Origin: Azonexus hydrophilus DSM 23864
GTDB lineage: Bacteria > Pseudomonadota > Gammaproteobacteria > Burkholderiales > Rhodocyclaceae
Reading direction: 5' to 3'
Length of the DNA: 64,000 bases
NCBI RefSeq assembly: GCF_000429605.1
Contig: NZ_KE386925.1
Location: forward strand, 523,209 to 587,208
Shown one piece after another: positions 37,741 to 47,457 of the stretch (the stretch's first letter is position 1; each line of letters begins with the position of its first letter). The notes beneath the pieces were generated by a model. That model ran no database searches. It saw nothing but the letters and a program-made list of their open reading frames with translations, and was not told the origin of the DNA. Made by a program: the position numbers and the translations under genes.

Positions 37741-37977
37741 ATGACGCAAGCGCAGCCGAACAACCCGCTGCACGGCGTCACGCTGGCGACCATCCTCGAG
37801 CAGCTGGTCGAGCATTACGGCTGGGAAGAACTCGGCCGGCAAATCGACATCCGCTGCTTCAACGTCGATCCGAGCATCGCCTCCAGCCTGAAATTCCTGC
37901 GCCGCACGCCGTGGGCGCGCGAGCGCGTCGAATCGCTGTACGTCTACATGCTGCGTCGCCAGCACCCGGCCGCCTGA
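37741..37977 (+). CDS. VF530 family (DUF2132) small DNA-binding-like protein
   Basis: A 78-residue protein of the VF530/DUF2132 family. Nearly the whole sequence is the domain: [39 protein letters not shown], and [20 protein letters not shown]. The Vibrio fischeri member has a solved structure with a helical DNA-binding-like fold, but no confirmed function. It directly follows the basic-tailed protein gene and precedes trmA by 72 bases. Confidence 0.88.
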   Translation: MTQAQPNNPLHGVTLATILEQLVEHYGWEELGRQIDIRCFNVDPSIASSLKFLRRTPWARERVESLYVYMLRRQHPAA

Positions 37978-38004
37978 GACACAGCCAACCTAGCCGTCCC
38001 GCGG

Positions 38005-38010
38005 TATAGT
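38005..38010 (+). promoter_or_regulatory. -10 box before trmA
   Basis: TATAGT lies 39 bases before the trmA ATG in the 72-base gap after the VF530 gene. No clear -35 box is seen. Confidence 0.3.
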
Positions 38011-38049
38011 CCGCCCCTTTTTTAAAAACACTACAGCACTGTCCGCACC

Positions 38050-39138
38050 ATGCCCCTGCCCGTCCTCGACCCCACCCTTTACGCTGCGCAACTCGCGGCC
38101 AAGACTGCTCGCTTCAAGGACGATTTCGCCGCCTTCGACCTGCCCGAGCCGGCGGTGTTCGAGTCGGCGCCGCTGCACTACCGGCTGCGTGCCGAATTTC
38201 GCGTCTGGCAGCACGGCGAGGCCTGGGATTACGCCATGTTCGATCCGGAAAACCCGCGCCAACCGGTGCTGATGCAGGATTTCCCGGCCACCGACAACGC
38301 CATCTGCTCGCTCATGCCACGCTTGCGCAGCGCCATCCTGGCACAGGAAACGCTGCGTCGCCGGTTGTACAGCATCGAATTTCTCGCCACGCTGAGCGGC
38401 GACATGCTGGTCACGCTGATTTACCACCGGCCGCTCGACGCCGACTGGGAAAGCGCCGCCCGGGAACTGGCCGGCGCCCTGAAGATCGCCATCATCGGCC
38501 GTAGCAAGGGGCAGAAGCTGGTGCTGGAACGCGACTGGGTCGACGAATGCCTGACCGTCGACGGCCGGCAACTGCACGTGCGGCAATTCGAGGGCAGCTT
38601 CAGCCAGCCCAACGGCAGCGTGAACCAGAAGATGCTGAGCTGGGCGCGCAGCCAGGCGGCGGCGCTCGGCGGCGACCTGCTCGAACTCTATTGCGGCAAC
38701 GGCAATTTCACCATCGCGCTGGCCCCGCTGTTCGGCAAGGTGCTGGCCACCGAGGTCAGCAAGACCTCGGTCAAGGCCGCGCTGCACAACCTCGAGGTCA
38801 ACGCCGTCGACAACACCGCCATCGTGCGCATGGCCAGCGAGGAAATCAGCGCCGCGCTGAGCGGGCGCGAAAGCTTCCAGCGCATGCAGGACATCGACCT
38901 CGCCAGTTACGAGTTCTCGACCATCTTCCTCGATCCGCCGCGCAGCGGGCTCGATCCGGCAACGCTGGAACTCGCTGCCGGCTTCGCCAACATCCTCTAC
39001 ATCTCGTGCAATCCGCAGACGCTACGCGACAACGTCGCCGCGCTGCAGGCCACCCACCGCATCGCCGCGTCGGCGGTGTTCGACCAGTTTCCCTACACCC
39101 ACCACCTCGAGTGCGGGGTGCTGCTGCAGCGCCGCTAA
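38050..39138 (+). CDS. trmA: tRNA (uracil-5-)-methyltransferase TrmA
   Basis: A 362-residue methyltransferase that makes ribothymidine-54 in tRNA; E. coli TrmA has 366 residues. Landmarks are HYRLRAEFRVWQHGE, SFSQPNGSVNQKML, the SAM motif LLELYCGNGNFTIAL, IFLDPPRSGLDP, the nucleophilic Cys in ILYISCNPQTL and the general base Glu in THHLECG near the C-terminus. No TRAM domain is present, as expected for TrmA rather than RlmD. The end overlaps the convergent trkA by four bases. Confidence 0.96.
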   Translation: MPLPVLDPTLYAAQLAAKTARFKDDFAAFDLPEPAVFESAPLHYRLRAEFRVWQHGEAWDYAMFDPENPRQPVLMQDFPATDNAICSLMPRLRSAILAQETLRRRLYSIEFLATLSGDMLVTLIYHRPLDADWESAARELAGALKIAIIGRSKGQKLVLERDWVDECLTVDGRQLHVRQFEGSFSQPNGSVNQKMLSWARSQAAALGGDLLELYCGNGNFTIALAPLFGKVLATEVSKTSVKAALHNLEVNAVDNTAIVRMASEEISAALSGRESFQRMQDIDLASYEFSTIFLDPPRSGLDPATLELAAGFANILYISCNPQTLRDNVAALQATHRIAASAVFDQFPYTHHLECGVLLQRR

Positions 39139-40517
39139 CGCAGCGAGAACAGCGAACGCACCGGCTGGAACAGCTTCTCGACGGCGGCGATGTGCCGCTT
39201 GCGTGTGCAGAAGACGATGACGTGGTCGCCCGATTCGATCAGCGTGTCGTGATGCGGAATGATCACCTGCCCCGAGCGCACGACGGCGGCAATGCTGGCA
39301 CCGCGCAGGGGCGGCAGCTCCTCGATCCGACGGCCGACCACCTGTGAGCTGCGGCGGTCGCCGCGGACCACCAGTTCCAGCGCCTCGGCCGCGCCCCGGC
39401 GCAGGCTGTGCACCCGCGCCACGTCGGCCTGGCGGACATGCGTCAGCAGGCTGCCGATGGACACCTGGGCCGGCGACAGGCCGATATCGATCGGCCCGCC
39501 CTGGACCATGTCGGCATAAGCCTCGCGGTTGATCAGCGCGAGCACCCGGCGACAGCCCAGCCGCTTGGCCAGCGAGGCCGCCATGATGTTGTTCTCGTCG
39601 TCGTTGGTCAGCGCCAGGAACATGTCCGTCTCGGCGATTTCTTCGCCGATCAGCAAGTTCTCGTCGGTCGCCTCGCCGTTGATCACCCGCGCGCGGTCGA
39701 GCCAGCCGGCGACCAGCGAGGCGCGCGCTGCCCGGTTTTCGATCACCGTGACCTCGCACTGCCCCTCGAGGCGGCGGGCAACGCGGGCGCCGACATTGCC
39801 GGCACCGGCAATCATCAGCTTGCGCGCCGGCTTCTGCATCCGGCGCAGTTCCTTGAGGACGGTACGGATGTGCTCGCTGGCGGCGAGCAGGAAGACCTCG
39901 TCGCCGGCCTGGACCAGCGTATCGCCATTGGCATCGATGGCCCGGGTATCGCGGAAGATGGCGGCAATACGGGCATCGACGCCGGCCGGCAGGTGATCGC
40001 GCATGGCCCGGATCGGTTTGCCGACGAGCAGACCGCCCTCGTAAGCCCGCACGCCGACCATGACCACCCGCCCCTCGGCAAACTCGACCACCTGCAGCGC
40101 TTCTGGATACTCGACCAGCTTGGCGATGTAATCGCTGATTTCCTGCTCGGGACAGAGCGCGAAATCGACGGCGAAATTCTCTGTCGACAACAGGGCCGGA
40201 TCGAGAAAATCGGCCGAGCGCAGCCGGGCAATCCGCGTCGGCACGGCAAAACGGCTATGCGCCAGCTTGCAGGCGACCAGGTTCGACTGGTCCGACTGGG
40301 TCACCGCCACCAGCAGATCGGCCGATTCGACGCCGGCCTCGCGCAGCACCGAGGGGAAGGCGGCATTGCCGTTCACCGTGCGCACGTCGAGACGGTCTGC
40401 CAGTTGCGCCAGCGGGACCGCGTCGAGATCGACCAGCGTGATGTCGTTGGCTTCCGAAACCAGGGCTTCGGCCAGACTGGCGCCGACCTGCCCGGCACCC
40501 AGGATGAGGATGTTCAT
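39135..40517 (-). CDS. trkA: Trk potassium transporter regulatory subunit TrkA
   Basis: A 460-residue peripheral protein with two RCK repeats. Each has an NAD-binding motif, ILILGAGQVGASLAEAL near the N-terminus and LMIAGAGNVGARVARRLEG at about 233, followed by its own TrkA_C domain. It gates the TrkH K+ channel in response to nucleotides. It lies 13 bases after trkH and is the last gene of a kdpD-kdpE-trkH-trkA operon. Length and domain doubling equal E. coli TrkA (458 residues). Confidence 0.96.
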   Translation of the reverse strand: MNILILGAGQVGASLAEALVSEANDITLVDLDAVPLAQLADRLDVRTVNGNAAFPSVLREAGVESADLLVAVTQSDQSNLVACKLAHSRFAVPTRIARLRSADFLDPALLSTENFAVDFALCPEQEISDYIAKLVEYPEALQVVEFAEGRVVMVGVRAYEGGLLVGKPIRAMRDHLPAGVDARIAAIFRDTRAIDANGDTLVQAGDEVFLLAASEHIRTVLKELRRMQKPARKLMIAGAGNVGARVARRLEGQCEVTVIENRAARASLVAGWLDRARVINGEATDENLLIGEEIAETDMFLALTNDDENNIMAASLAKRLGCRRVLALINREAYADMVQGGPIDIGLSPAQVSIGSLLTHVRQADVARVHSLRRGAAEALELVVRGDRRSSQVVGRRIEELPPLRGASIAAVVRSGQVIIPHHDTLIESGDHVIVFCTRKRHIAAVEKLFQPVRSLFSLR

Positions 40518-40530
40518 CGTTGTTTCTCCG

Positions 40531-41981
40531 TCAGCGCCGCCAGAAGGCCGGCGTCAGCACCACCAGCAGCGTGAATATTTCGAGCCGCCCGAGCAGCATC
40601 GCGAAAATGCAGACCCAGGTCTGGAAATCATTGAGCACGGCAAAGGTCGTCGATGGTCCAACTTCGCCCAGTCCCGGGCCGGTGTTGTTGACCGAGGCGA
40701 CGATGGCGGAGAACGCCGTCATCACGTCCAGTCCAGTAAACAGCAGCAACAAGGTCAGCGATACCAGACTGACCATGTACATGAAGCCGAAGGCCAGGAC
40801 CGCGAACAGGATGCCCGACGGCGCCACCTGCCCGCCGATACGTACGCTGTGTATCGCCCGCGGGTGCATGGCGCGCAGGATTTCCCGGTAAACCTGCTTG
40901 TAGAGCAGCAGGGCCCGCGCCATCTTGATGCCGCCGCCGGTCGACCCGGCGCTGGTGGCGAAACTGCACAGGAACAACATCCACAGCGGGGCAAACAACG
41001 GCCATTGCGCATAATCGACGCTGGCGTAGCCGGTGGTGGTGGCAATCGAAACCACGTTGAAGGCCGCATGGCGCAAGGCCTCGCCCATCCCCGGGTAGAT
41101 GTCGTTGACGCGCAGGAAGACGGCGATGCCGATCACTGAAACGACGCAGACGACGAGGAACCAGCGCGCCTCCGGATCGTGCAGGTAAGGACGCAGCGAG
41201 CCCCGGCTGACCGCCAGGAACAGGGTGCCGAAATTCATCCCGGCGATCAGCATGAAGACGATGGCAACTGCTTCGATAGCCGACGAATCGAAATAGCCAT
41301 AGCTGGCATCGTGAGTCGAGAAACCGCCCAGCCCCATGGTCGAGAAGGCATGGCAGACCGCATCGAACCAGCTCATGCCAGCCCAGCGGTAGCCCGCGAT
41401 GCACAACAGCGTCACGCCGACATAGACGATCCACAGCCCCTTGGCCGTACTGGCGATGCGCGGCGTCAGCTTGGCATCCTTCATCGGCCCCGGCGTCTCG
41501 GCCTTGAACATCTGCCGGCCGCCGATGCCGAGCAGCGGCAGGATGGCTATCGCCAGCACGATCAGGCCCATGGCCCCGATCCAGACCAGCAGGTGACGCC
41601 ACAGGTTGATCGACATCGGCAGGTCGTCGAGACCGGCAAGCACCGTCGCCCCGGTCGTGGTCAGGCCGGACATGGCCTCAAAATAGGCATCGGTATGGCT
41701 GACCCCGAGTTGCAGCATGAACGGCAAGGCGGCGAACGCCGGCAACACGGTCCACACCAGGACGACCATCAGAAAACCATCGCGCACGTTCAGCTCGCGC
41801 TGCACGTTGCGGTAGCGATACCACAGGAAGCAACCGCACAGCAGCGTCAGCGCGAACACTTCGTCGTAGACCGCCTGCGCCCCGTCATCAACCACATACG
41901 AGAGGATCAGCGGCGCCAGCAGGGTCAGCGCGAAGAGCATGATGATCATGCCCAGCGCCCGCAGAACGGGAGCGTAACGGT

Positions 41982-41985
<4 letters not shown>
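40531..41985 (-). CDS. trkH: Potassium uptake channel subunit TrkH
   Basis: A 484-residue inner-membrane protein of the TrkH/KtrB superfamily with four pore repeats. Selectivity-filter regions are visible as SGLTTTGATVLAG, STMGLGGFSTHD, STGGGIKMARA in the loop between repeats, and VNNTGPGLGEVG near the end. It imports K+ with TrkA as gating partner. The ATG at 41985 overlaps the kdpE stop by four bases, which ties TrkH production to the two-component genes. Confidence 0.95.
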
Positions 41986-42676
<691 letters not shown>

Positions 42677-42680
<4 letters not shown>

Positions 42681-44167
42681 GCGCCCTCCGGCTCGATCAG
42701 CGGCGGTTCGCCGCGCGGCAGGCTGACCTGAACGCTGGCACCGGCGGTGGAATGATTGGCGACCCGCAGGCGACCACCGTGGGCATCGACAATCGCCCGG
42801 CAGATGGCCAGGCCCAGCCCGGCGCCCGGCGTCGTCGATTCACCGTTGCCGCGCACGAACATGTCGAACAGGTCGCCACTCAGCGGCTCGGGAAAACCTG
42901 GCCCCTGGTCGCTGACTGAGAGTTCGACGAAATCGCCGGCAACTTGCGCCGAAATGCGGATTTCGCCGTCGGCCGGCGAGTATTTGGCGGCATTTTCCAG
43001 CAGATTGCACAGCACCCGCTCGATCAGCACCGCGTCGAAACGCAGCAAAGGCAGATCGCGCGGCAGTTCGACGCGCAACCGATGCCGCCCGAGCGCATCG
43101 CCAACCAGCTTGAGACTGCTGCCGACGACTTCTTCCAGCGACTGCCACTCCTGGCGCAGGGTCACCGACCCGGCATTCAGGCGGGCCATTTCCAGCAGGT
43201 TGCCGACCAGGCCGGCCAACCGCCGGGTCTGCTCGCGCAACTCGTCGAGCTTGTCCTGGGCGACAGCTGGGAGTTCCGGCGCGGCCAGGGAAATCGAATC
43301 GGCCAGCCCGATCAGGACCGTCAGCGGCGTGCGCAGGTCGTGCGACAGGGCCGACAGAATGGAACTGCGCAGACGTTCGGTCGCCATGTCGACCTCGCTG
43401 CGCTGCGCCACCTCGACGTAATGCAATCGTTCGACGGCAATCGCCACCAGCGACGCCAGGGCTTCGACAAAGGCCAGATCGGCTTCCGGCAGGCGCTCGG
43501 GCGTCTGCACGAGCAAGACCCCGCGCACCCGCATCGGCGCTTTCAGCGGCAGATAGAGGGCATGCCCGGCATCGTGGTCGACGCGGCGCAGGCCCGAGGC
43601 CATGACCAGGTCGGCAATGGCCGGCGCAAACCCCTCGACCGCAGCGTCGCCGGAAAAATCGCGCTCGGCCAGCCACAAGGCGCACCGGCCCGAGAATTCA
43701 GCAGTCACGAAGGGGGTGACAATCTCCCTGACCTGCGCTTCGTTGAGCGCCCCGGCCAGCTTGCTGGCGATTTCATACAGGGCATGCGTCCGCCGCTCCC
43801 GCCGCTCGGCTTCCGCCGCCTGCTCCTTCAGCGTGGCCGTCAGGTGCCCGGTGATCAACGCAGTGGCCAGCATGACAGCGAAGGTGATCAGGTACTGCAG
43901 GTTGCTGACCGCCAGCGAAAAATGCGGCGGCACGAAAAACACGTCGAACAGCAGCACGCCGAGCACCGACGCCAGGATGGCCGGATTGCGGCCCAGGCTG
44001 ACGGCGACGACCAGTACCGTGAGCAGGAACAACATGACCATGTTGGCCAGGTCGAGCACCTCGCGCAGGGGCGCGGCGACGATGGCCACCAGCACGCAGG
44101 CGAGCGCGCTCAGGACCATTTTCTGGCCGGGGGACAGGCGCTCGACAGGCGATTTGAGACGGTGCAT
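42677..44167 (-). CDS. kdpD: KdpD-like sensor kinase lacking the N-terminal KdpD and Usp domains
   Basis: A 496-residue kinase equal to the C-terminal half of KdpD (894 residues in E. coli). It has four membrane helices of the DUF4118 module (about 17-110; LGVLLFDVFFVPPHFSLAVSN is the KdpD signature), a GAF-like region (about 125-250), HisKA with His276 (LSALSHDLRTPLTVLIG) and HATPase (NLLENAAKYSP, DQGPGFP, GAGLGLAI). The N-terminal ATP-binding and Usp domains are missing. The open frame runs on upstream into the antisense of the antiporter gene, with no KdpD similarity there. I chose the ATG at 44167. It heads the kdpD-kdpE-trkH-trkA operon. Confidence 0.87.
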
Positions 44168-44335
44168 CCGGATACCTCGGCATGCGGCAGGGGAGGGACG
44201 GAGCGCATTCTGGCAAGTTGCGCGTAAAAATGTCGTAAAAAATCGCCGGCAAGCTTTCTCTGGTAAGCTCGCACCCATGCCCTGCACGCTTCTGCCTTGT
44301 GCCAGCTTGGTTCCGGCGCCTTCCAGGAAAACGAC

Positions 44336-45982
44336 ATGAGTGCCTTCAGCGAATTTTCTCTGCTTCTGATCATCTCGGCGATTGCCGGGGCGATCTCGGT
44401 GCGCCTGCGCCAGCCGGTGATCATCGCCTACATCGTTGTCGGCATCATCGCCAGCCCGGCGGTCTTCGGCCTGGTCGCCGCGCATGAGCAGATCGACCTG
44501 CTCGCCCACGTCGGCATCACCGTGCTGCTTTTCCTGGTCGGCCTCAAGCTTGACCTGCACCACGTCCGCCACATCGGCCCGGTGGCGTTGGCCACCGGTC
44601 TCGGCCAGCTGGCGTTCACCATTGTCGGTGGTTTCGCGCTCATCCTGGTGCTCGGCAAGAGCCCGATGGAGGCGCTCTACGTCGCCATCGCGCTGACCTT
44701 CTCCAGCACCATCATCATCGTCAAGCTGCTCTCGGACAAGCGCGAACTCGATTCGCTGCACGGCCGCATCGCCGTCGGTTTCCTGATCGTCCAGGATCTG
44801 GCCGTGGTCCTGGCGATGATGGCAATGAGCGCCCTGCGCGGCAGCGACGAAGCCGGTCTGGTCGAGGTCATCGTCTCGCTGTCCTGGCGCATCCTGCTCG
44901 CCGGCGTCGCACTGTATGTGCTGATGCGCTGGATCCTGCCCGGCGTGGTCAAGGCCATGGCGCATTCGCAGGAATTGCTGCTGATCTTCGCCATCGCCTG
45001 GGGCACCGGGCTGGCCGCACTTGGCGAGTGGGCAGGCTTTTCCAAGGAAGCCGGCGCTTTCCTGGCCGGTTTCTCGCTTGCCTCGACCGCCTACCGCGAC
45101 GCCATCAATGCCCGCCTGTCGGGCATCCGCGATTTCCTGCTGCTCTTCTTCTTCATCGACCTCGGCTCGAAACTCGACTTTTCCACGCTCGGTGGCGAAC
45201 TGATGCCGGCGGTCGTGCTCTCGCTGTTCGTGCTCATCGGCAACCCGCTGATCGTCATGGCGATCATGGGCTTCATGGGCTACCGCAAGCGCACCGGCTT
45301 CCTCGCCGGCCTGACCGTCGCCCAGATCAGCGAATTCTCCATCGTCTTCGTCGCCATGGGCATCTCGCTCGGCCACGTCGGCGTCGATGCGCTCGGCCTG
45401 ACCACCCTGGTCGGCTTGGTGACCATCGCCATGTCCACCTACATGATCCTGTACTCGCACCAGCTCTACCAGAAGCTCGCCCCCTTCCTCGGCTGGTTCG
45501 AACGCCGGAACCCCTTCCGCGAGCAGGCGGTGGAAACCGACGCCCACGCTGACGACAAGCCGGAGATCATCGTCTTCGGCCTCGGCCGCTACGGCGGGCG
45601 TCTGGCACGGCTACTGCACGAAGAGGAAATCCGGGTGCTGGGCATCGACTTCGACCCGGAACGGGTCGCCGAAATGCGTGCCAGTGGCATCCCGGTCCAT
45701 TACGGCGACGGCCAGGAATCCGGTTTCCTTGAGGAACTGCCGCTGGAAAGCGCCAAGTGGATCGTCAGTACGCTGCCCGACGTCGATTCCAACGTTGCCT
45801 TCCTGAACGCACTGAAGGAGCGCCGCTTCCGTGGCGAAGTCGCCTTCGTCGCCCGCGACGACGAACACGGCATGCGCATGAAGCAGGCCGGCGCACCGAC
45901 CGTGCTCTACCCGATGCGCGACGCGGTCGATTACACCGTCGAACACTTCGCCGCGCTGATCCGCCCAGGAGAAAATCGCTGA
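44336..45982 (+). CDS. Kef-type cation/proton antiporter with RCK domain (CPA2)
   Basis: A 548-residue membrane protein. About twelve helices (residues 1-385) form a CPA2 exchanger: LRQPVIIAYIVVGIIASP, GITVLLFLVGLKLDL, TFSSTIIIVKLLSDK and FLIVQDLAVV, the antiporter core. An RCK nucleotide-binding domain follows (IIVFGLGRYGGRLARLLHEE at about 412), then the EHF.. C-terminus. It should exchange K+ (or Na+) for H+ under RCK control, as KefB/KefC do. AGGA at 44325-44328 supports the start. It diverges from kdpD and overlaps the Usp gene by one base. Confidence 0.9.
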   Translation: MSAFSEFSLLLIISAIAGAISVRLRQPVIIAYIVVGIIASPAVFGLVAAHEQIDLLAHVGITVLLFLVGLKLDLHHVRHIGPVALATGLGQLAFTIVGGFALILVLGKSPMEALYVAIALTFSSTIIIVKLLSDKRELDSLHGRIAVGFLIVQDLAVVLAMMAMSALRGSDEAGLVEVIVSLSWRILLAGVALYVLMRWILPGVVKAMAHSQELLLIFAIAWGTGLAALGEWAGFSKEAGAFLAGFSLASTAYRDAINARLSGIRDFLLLFFFIDLGSKLDFSTLGGELMPAVVLSLFVLIGNPLIVMAIMGFMGYRKRTGFLAGLTVAQISEFSIVFVAMGISLGHVGVDALGLTTLVGLVTIAMSTYMILYSHQLYQKLAPFLGWFERRNPFREQAVETDAHADDKPEIIVFGLGRYGGRLARLLHEEEIRVLGIDFDPERVAEMRASGIPVHYGDGQESGFLEELPLESAKWIVSTLPDVDSNVAFLNALKERRFRGEVAFVARDDEHGMRMKQAGAPTVLYPMRDAVDYTVEHFAALIRPGENR

Positions 45983-46857
45983 TGAATCCGAGCATCCTTA
46001 CCGCCACCGATCTTTCCGAACACGCCAGCGCCGCCATCGCCCGCGCCGGCACCCTGGCCGCCGCACATGGCTGGCCGCTGCACCTGAGCCACGTCGTCCA
46101 TCCCGGCCTGCTGGAAAGTCTGCAGACCTTGCTCGGCCTGGCACCGCAGGCACTGGGCGAGCAACACGAAGCCACCATACGTCTGCAGTTGGCGGAACTG
46201 CTGGCCGGCGTCAGCCCGCACGCCGATCCGGCCAGCCACTGCACGGTCCTGCACGGCAAGCCGGCCGACATGCTGGCCCACCAGGCGCGCGAACTGGCGG
46301 CCAGGCTACTGGTCGTTGGCGCCCATGGTCAGGGGTTCTTCAATGCGCTGCGCCTGGGCAGCACCGCCGCCCGGCTGATCCGCCGCAGCCCCTGCCCGGT
46401 CCTGGTGGTCAAGCAGGCGGCGACCGGCAATTACCGCCGTGCCCTGGTCGCCACCGACTTTTTCCCACCCGCCCTGGCGGCGCTGCGCCTGACCCGCGAG
46501 CTGTTGCCCGATGCCGAAATCGTGCTGCTGCACGCTGTTGAAACGCCCTTCGAAGGCAAGATGCAGCACGCCAGCATTGCCGGCGAACTGATTGACCGCT
46601 ACCGCCAGGACGCCGAACGCGAAGGCTTGACCAAACTGCACGAACTGGTCGCCCGCGAAGGCTTGCCGGCCGATACCGTGCAACTCACTCGGCACGGCGA
46701 CATCGCCCGCCTGATCATCGACGAAGCCGAAGCCCAGGACTGCGACCTGATCGTCGTCGGCAAACACGGCCTCGGTCCGATCGAGGATTTCCTGCTCGGC
46801 AGCACCACCCTCAACGTACTGCGCGAGTCGGACCGCGACGTGCTGGTCCAACTGTAA
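45982..46857 (+). CDS. Universal stress protein, two Usp domains in tandem
   Basis: A 291-residue protein with two Usp domains (about 1-145 and 148-291). Each ends in the nucleotide-binding signature: VVGAHGQGFFNALRLGSTAARLIR and VVGKHGLGPIEDFLLGSTTLNVL, with G-2x-G-9x-G(S/T) spacing typical of ATP-binding Usp. It is translationally coupled to the antiporter gene (TGATG). Because KdpD of E. coli contains a Usp domain that is absent here, this separate Usp may take over part of the K+ sensing; that link is speculation from gene context. Confidence 0.88.
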   Translation: MNPSILTATDLSEHASAAIARAGTLAAAHGWPLHLSHVVHPGLLESLQTLLGLAPQALGEQHEATIRLQLAELLAGVSPHADPASHCTVLHGKPADMLAHQARELAARLLVVGAHGQGFFNALRLGSTAARLIRRSPCPVLVVKQAATGNYRRALVATDFFPPALAALRLTRELLPDAEIVLLHAVETPFEGKMQHASIAGELIDRYRQDAEREGLTKLHELVAREGLPADTVQLTRHGDIARLIIDEAEAQDCDLIVVGKHGLGPIEDFLLGSTTLNVLRESDRDVLVQL

Positions 46858-46859
46858 CG

Positions 46860-47456
46860 ATGAAGCTCATTTCCCAGTATTTCATCCGCGGCCTGCTCGC
46901 CGCCCTGCCGCTGGGCGTCACGCTCTACCTGCTCTACCTGTTCCTGACCGGCACCGAAGAGTTCGCCATGTGGTGGCTGCGCCCGCTGCTCGGCGATTTC
47001 TACCTGCCCGGACTGGGCCTCGCGATCGGCATCGGCATCATCGTCCTGCTCGGCTTCCTGATTTCACAGCCGCGCGTGCGTCGTCTGCTGTCTTTCATCG
47101 AACTGCCGTTCACCAACCTGCCGGTGGTCAAGAGCATCTACTCGTCGCTGAAAAATTTCGCCGACTACTTTACCCCCAACAGCACCCAGGTCGCGCAACA
47201 GGTCGTGATCCTGCGCATGCCCGGACAGGAGTTGGAAATCGTCGGCCTGATCACGCGCCAGAACCTGGCTAGCCTGCCTCAGGGATTCATGCCGGGCGAT
47301 CGCGTCGCCGTCTATCTGCCGATGGGCTACATGATCGGCGGCTATACGGTGTTCGTGCCACGTGCCTGGGTCACGCCCATCGACATGAGCGTCGAGGAAG
47401 TGATGCGTTCATCGCTGTTCGCCTGGATGGCCAGAAACGAACCGCCTCAGTCCTGA
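46860..47456 (+). CDS. DUF502 membrane protein
   Basis: A 198-residue protein with two N-terminal membrane helices (about 10-30 and 48-68) and a DUF502 soluble part. Landmarks are YFIRGLLAALPLGVTLYLLY, IELPFTNLPVVKSIYSSLKN and MPGDRVAVYLPMGYMIGGYT. The family's function is unknown; members occur near envelope or transporter genes. It starts two bases after the Usp gene, so it belongs to the antiporter operon. It converges with the NhaP2-type gene with only one base between the stop codons. Confidence 0.87.
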   Translation: MKLISQYFIRGLLAALPLGVTLYLLYLFLTGTEEFAMWWLRPLLGDFYLPGLGLAIGIGIIVLLGFLISQPRVRRLLSFIELPFTNLPVVKSIYSSLKNFADYFTPNSTQVAQQVVILRMPGQELEIVGLITRQNLASLPQGFMPGDRVAVYLPMGYMIGGYTVFVPRAWVTPIDMSVEEVMRSSLFAWMARNEPPQS

Positions 47457-47457
47457 C

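Noticed and set aside
44168-45547. Possible N-terminal half of KdpD continuing upstream of 44167
   Set aside because: The translated extension is low-complexity Asp/His/Gln/Arg sequence antisense to the Kef-type antiporter, with no KdpD Walker or Usp motifs. The truncation is real in this sequence.
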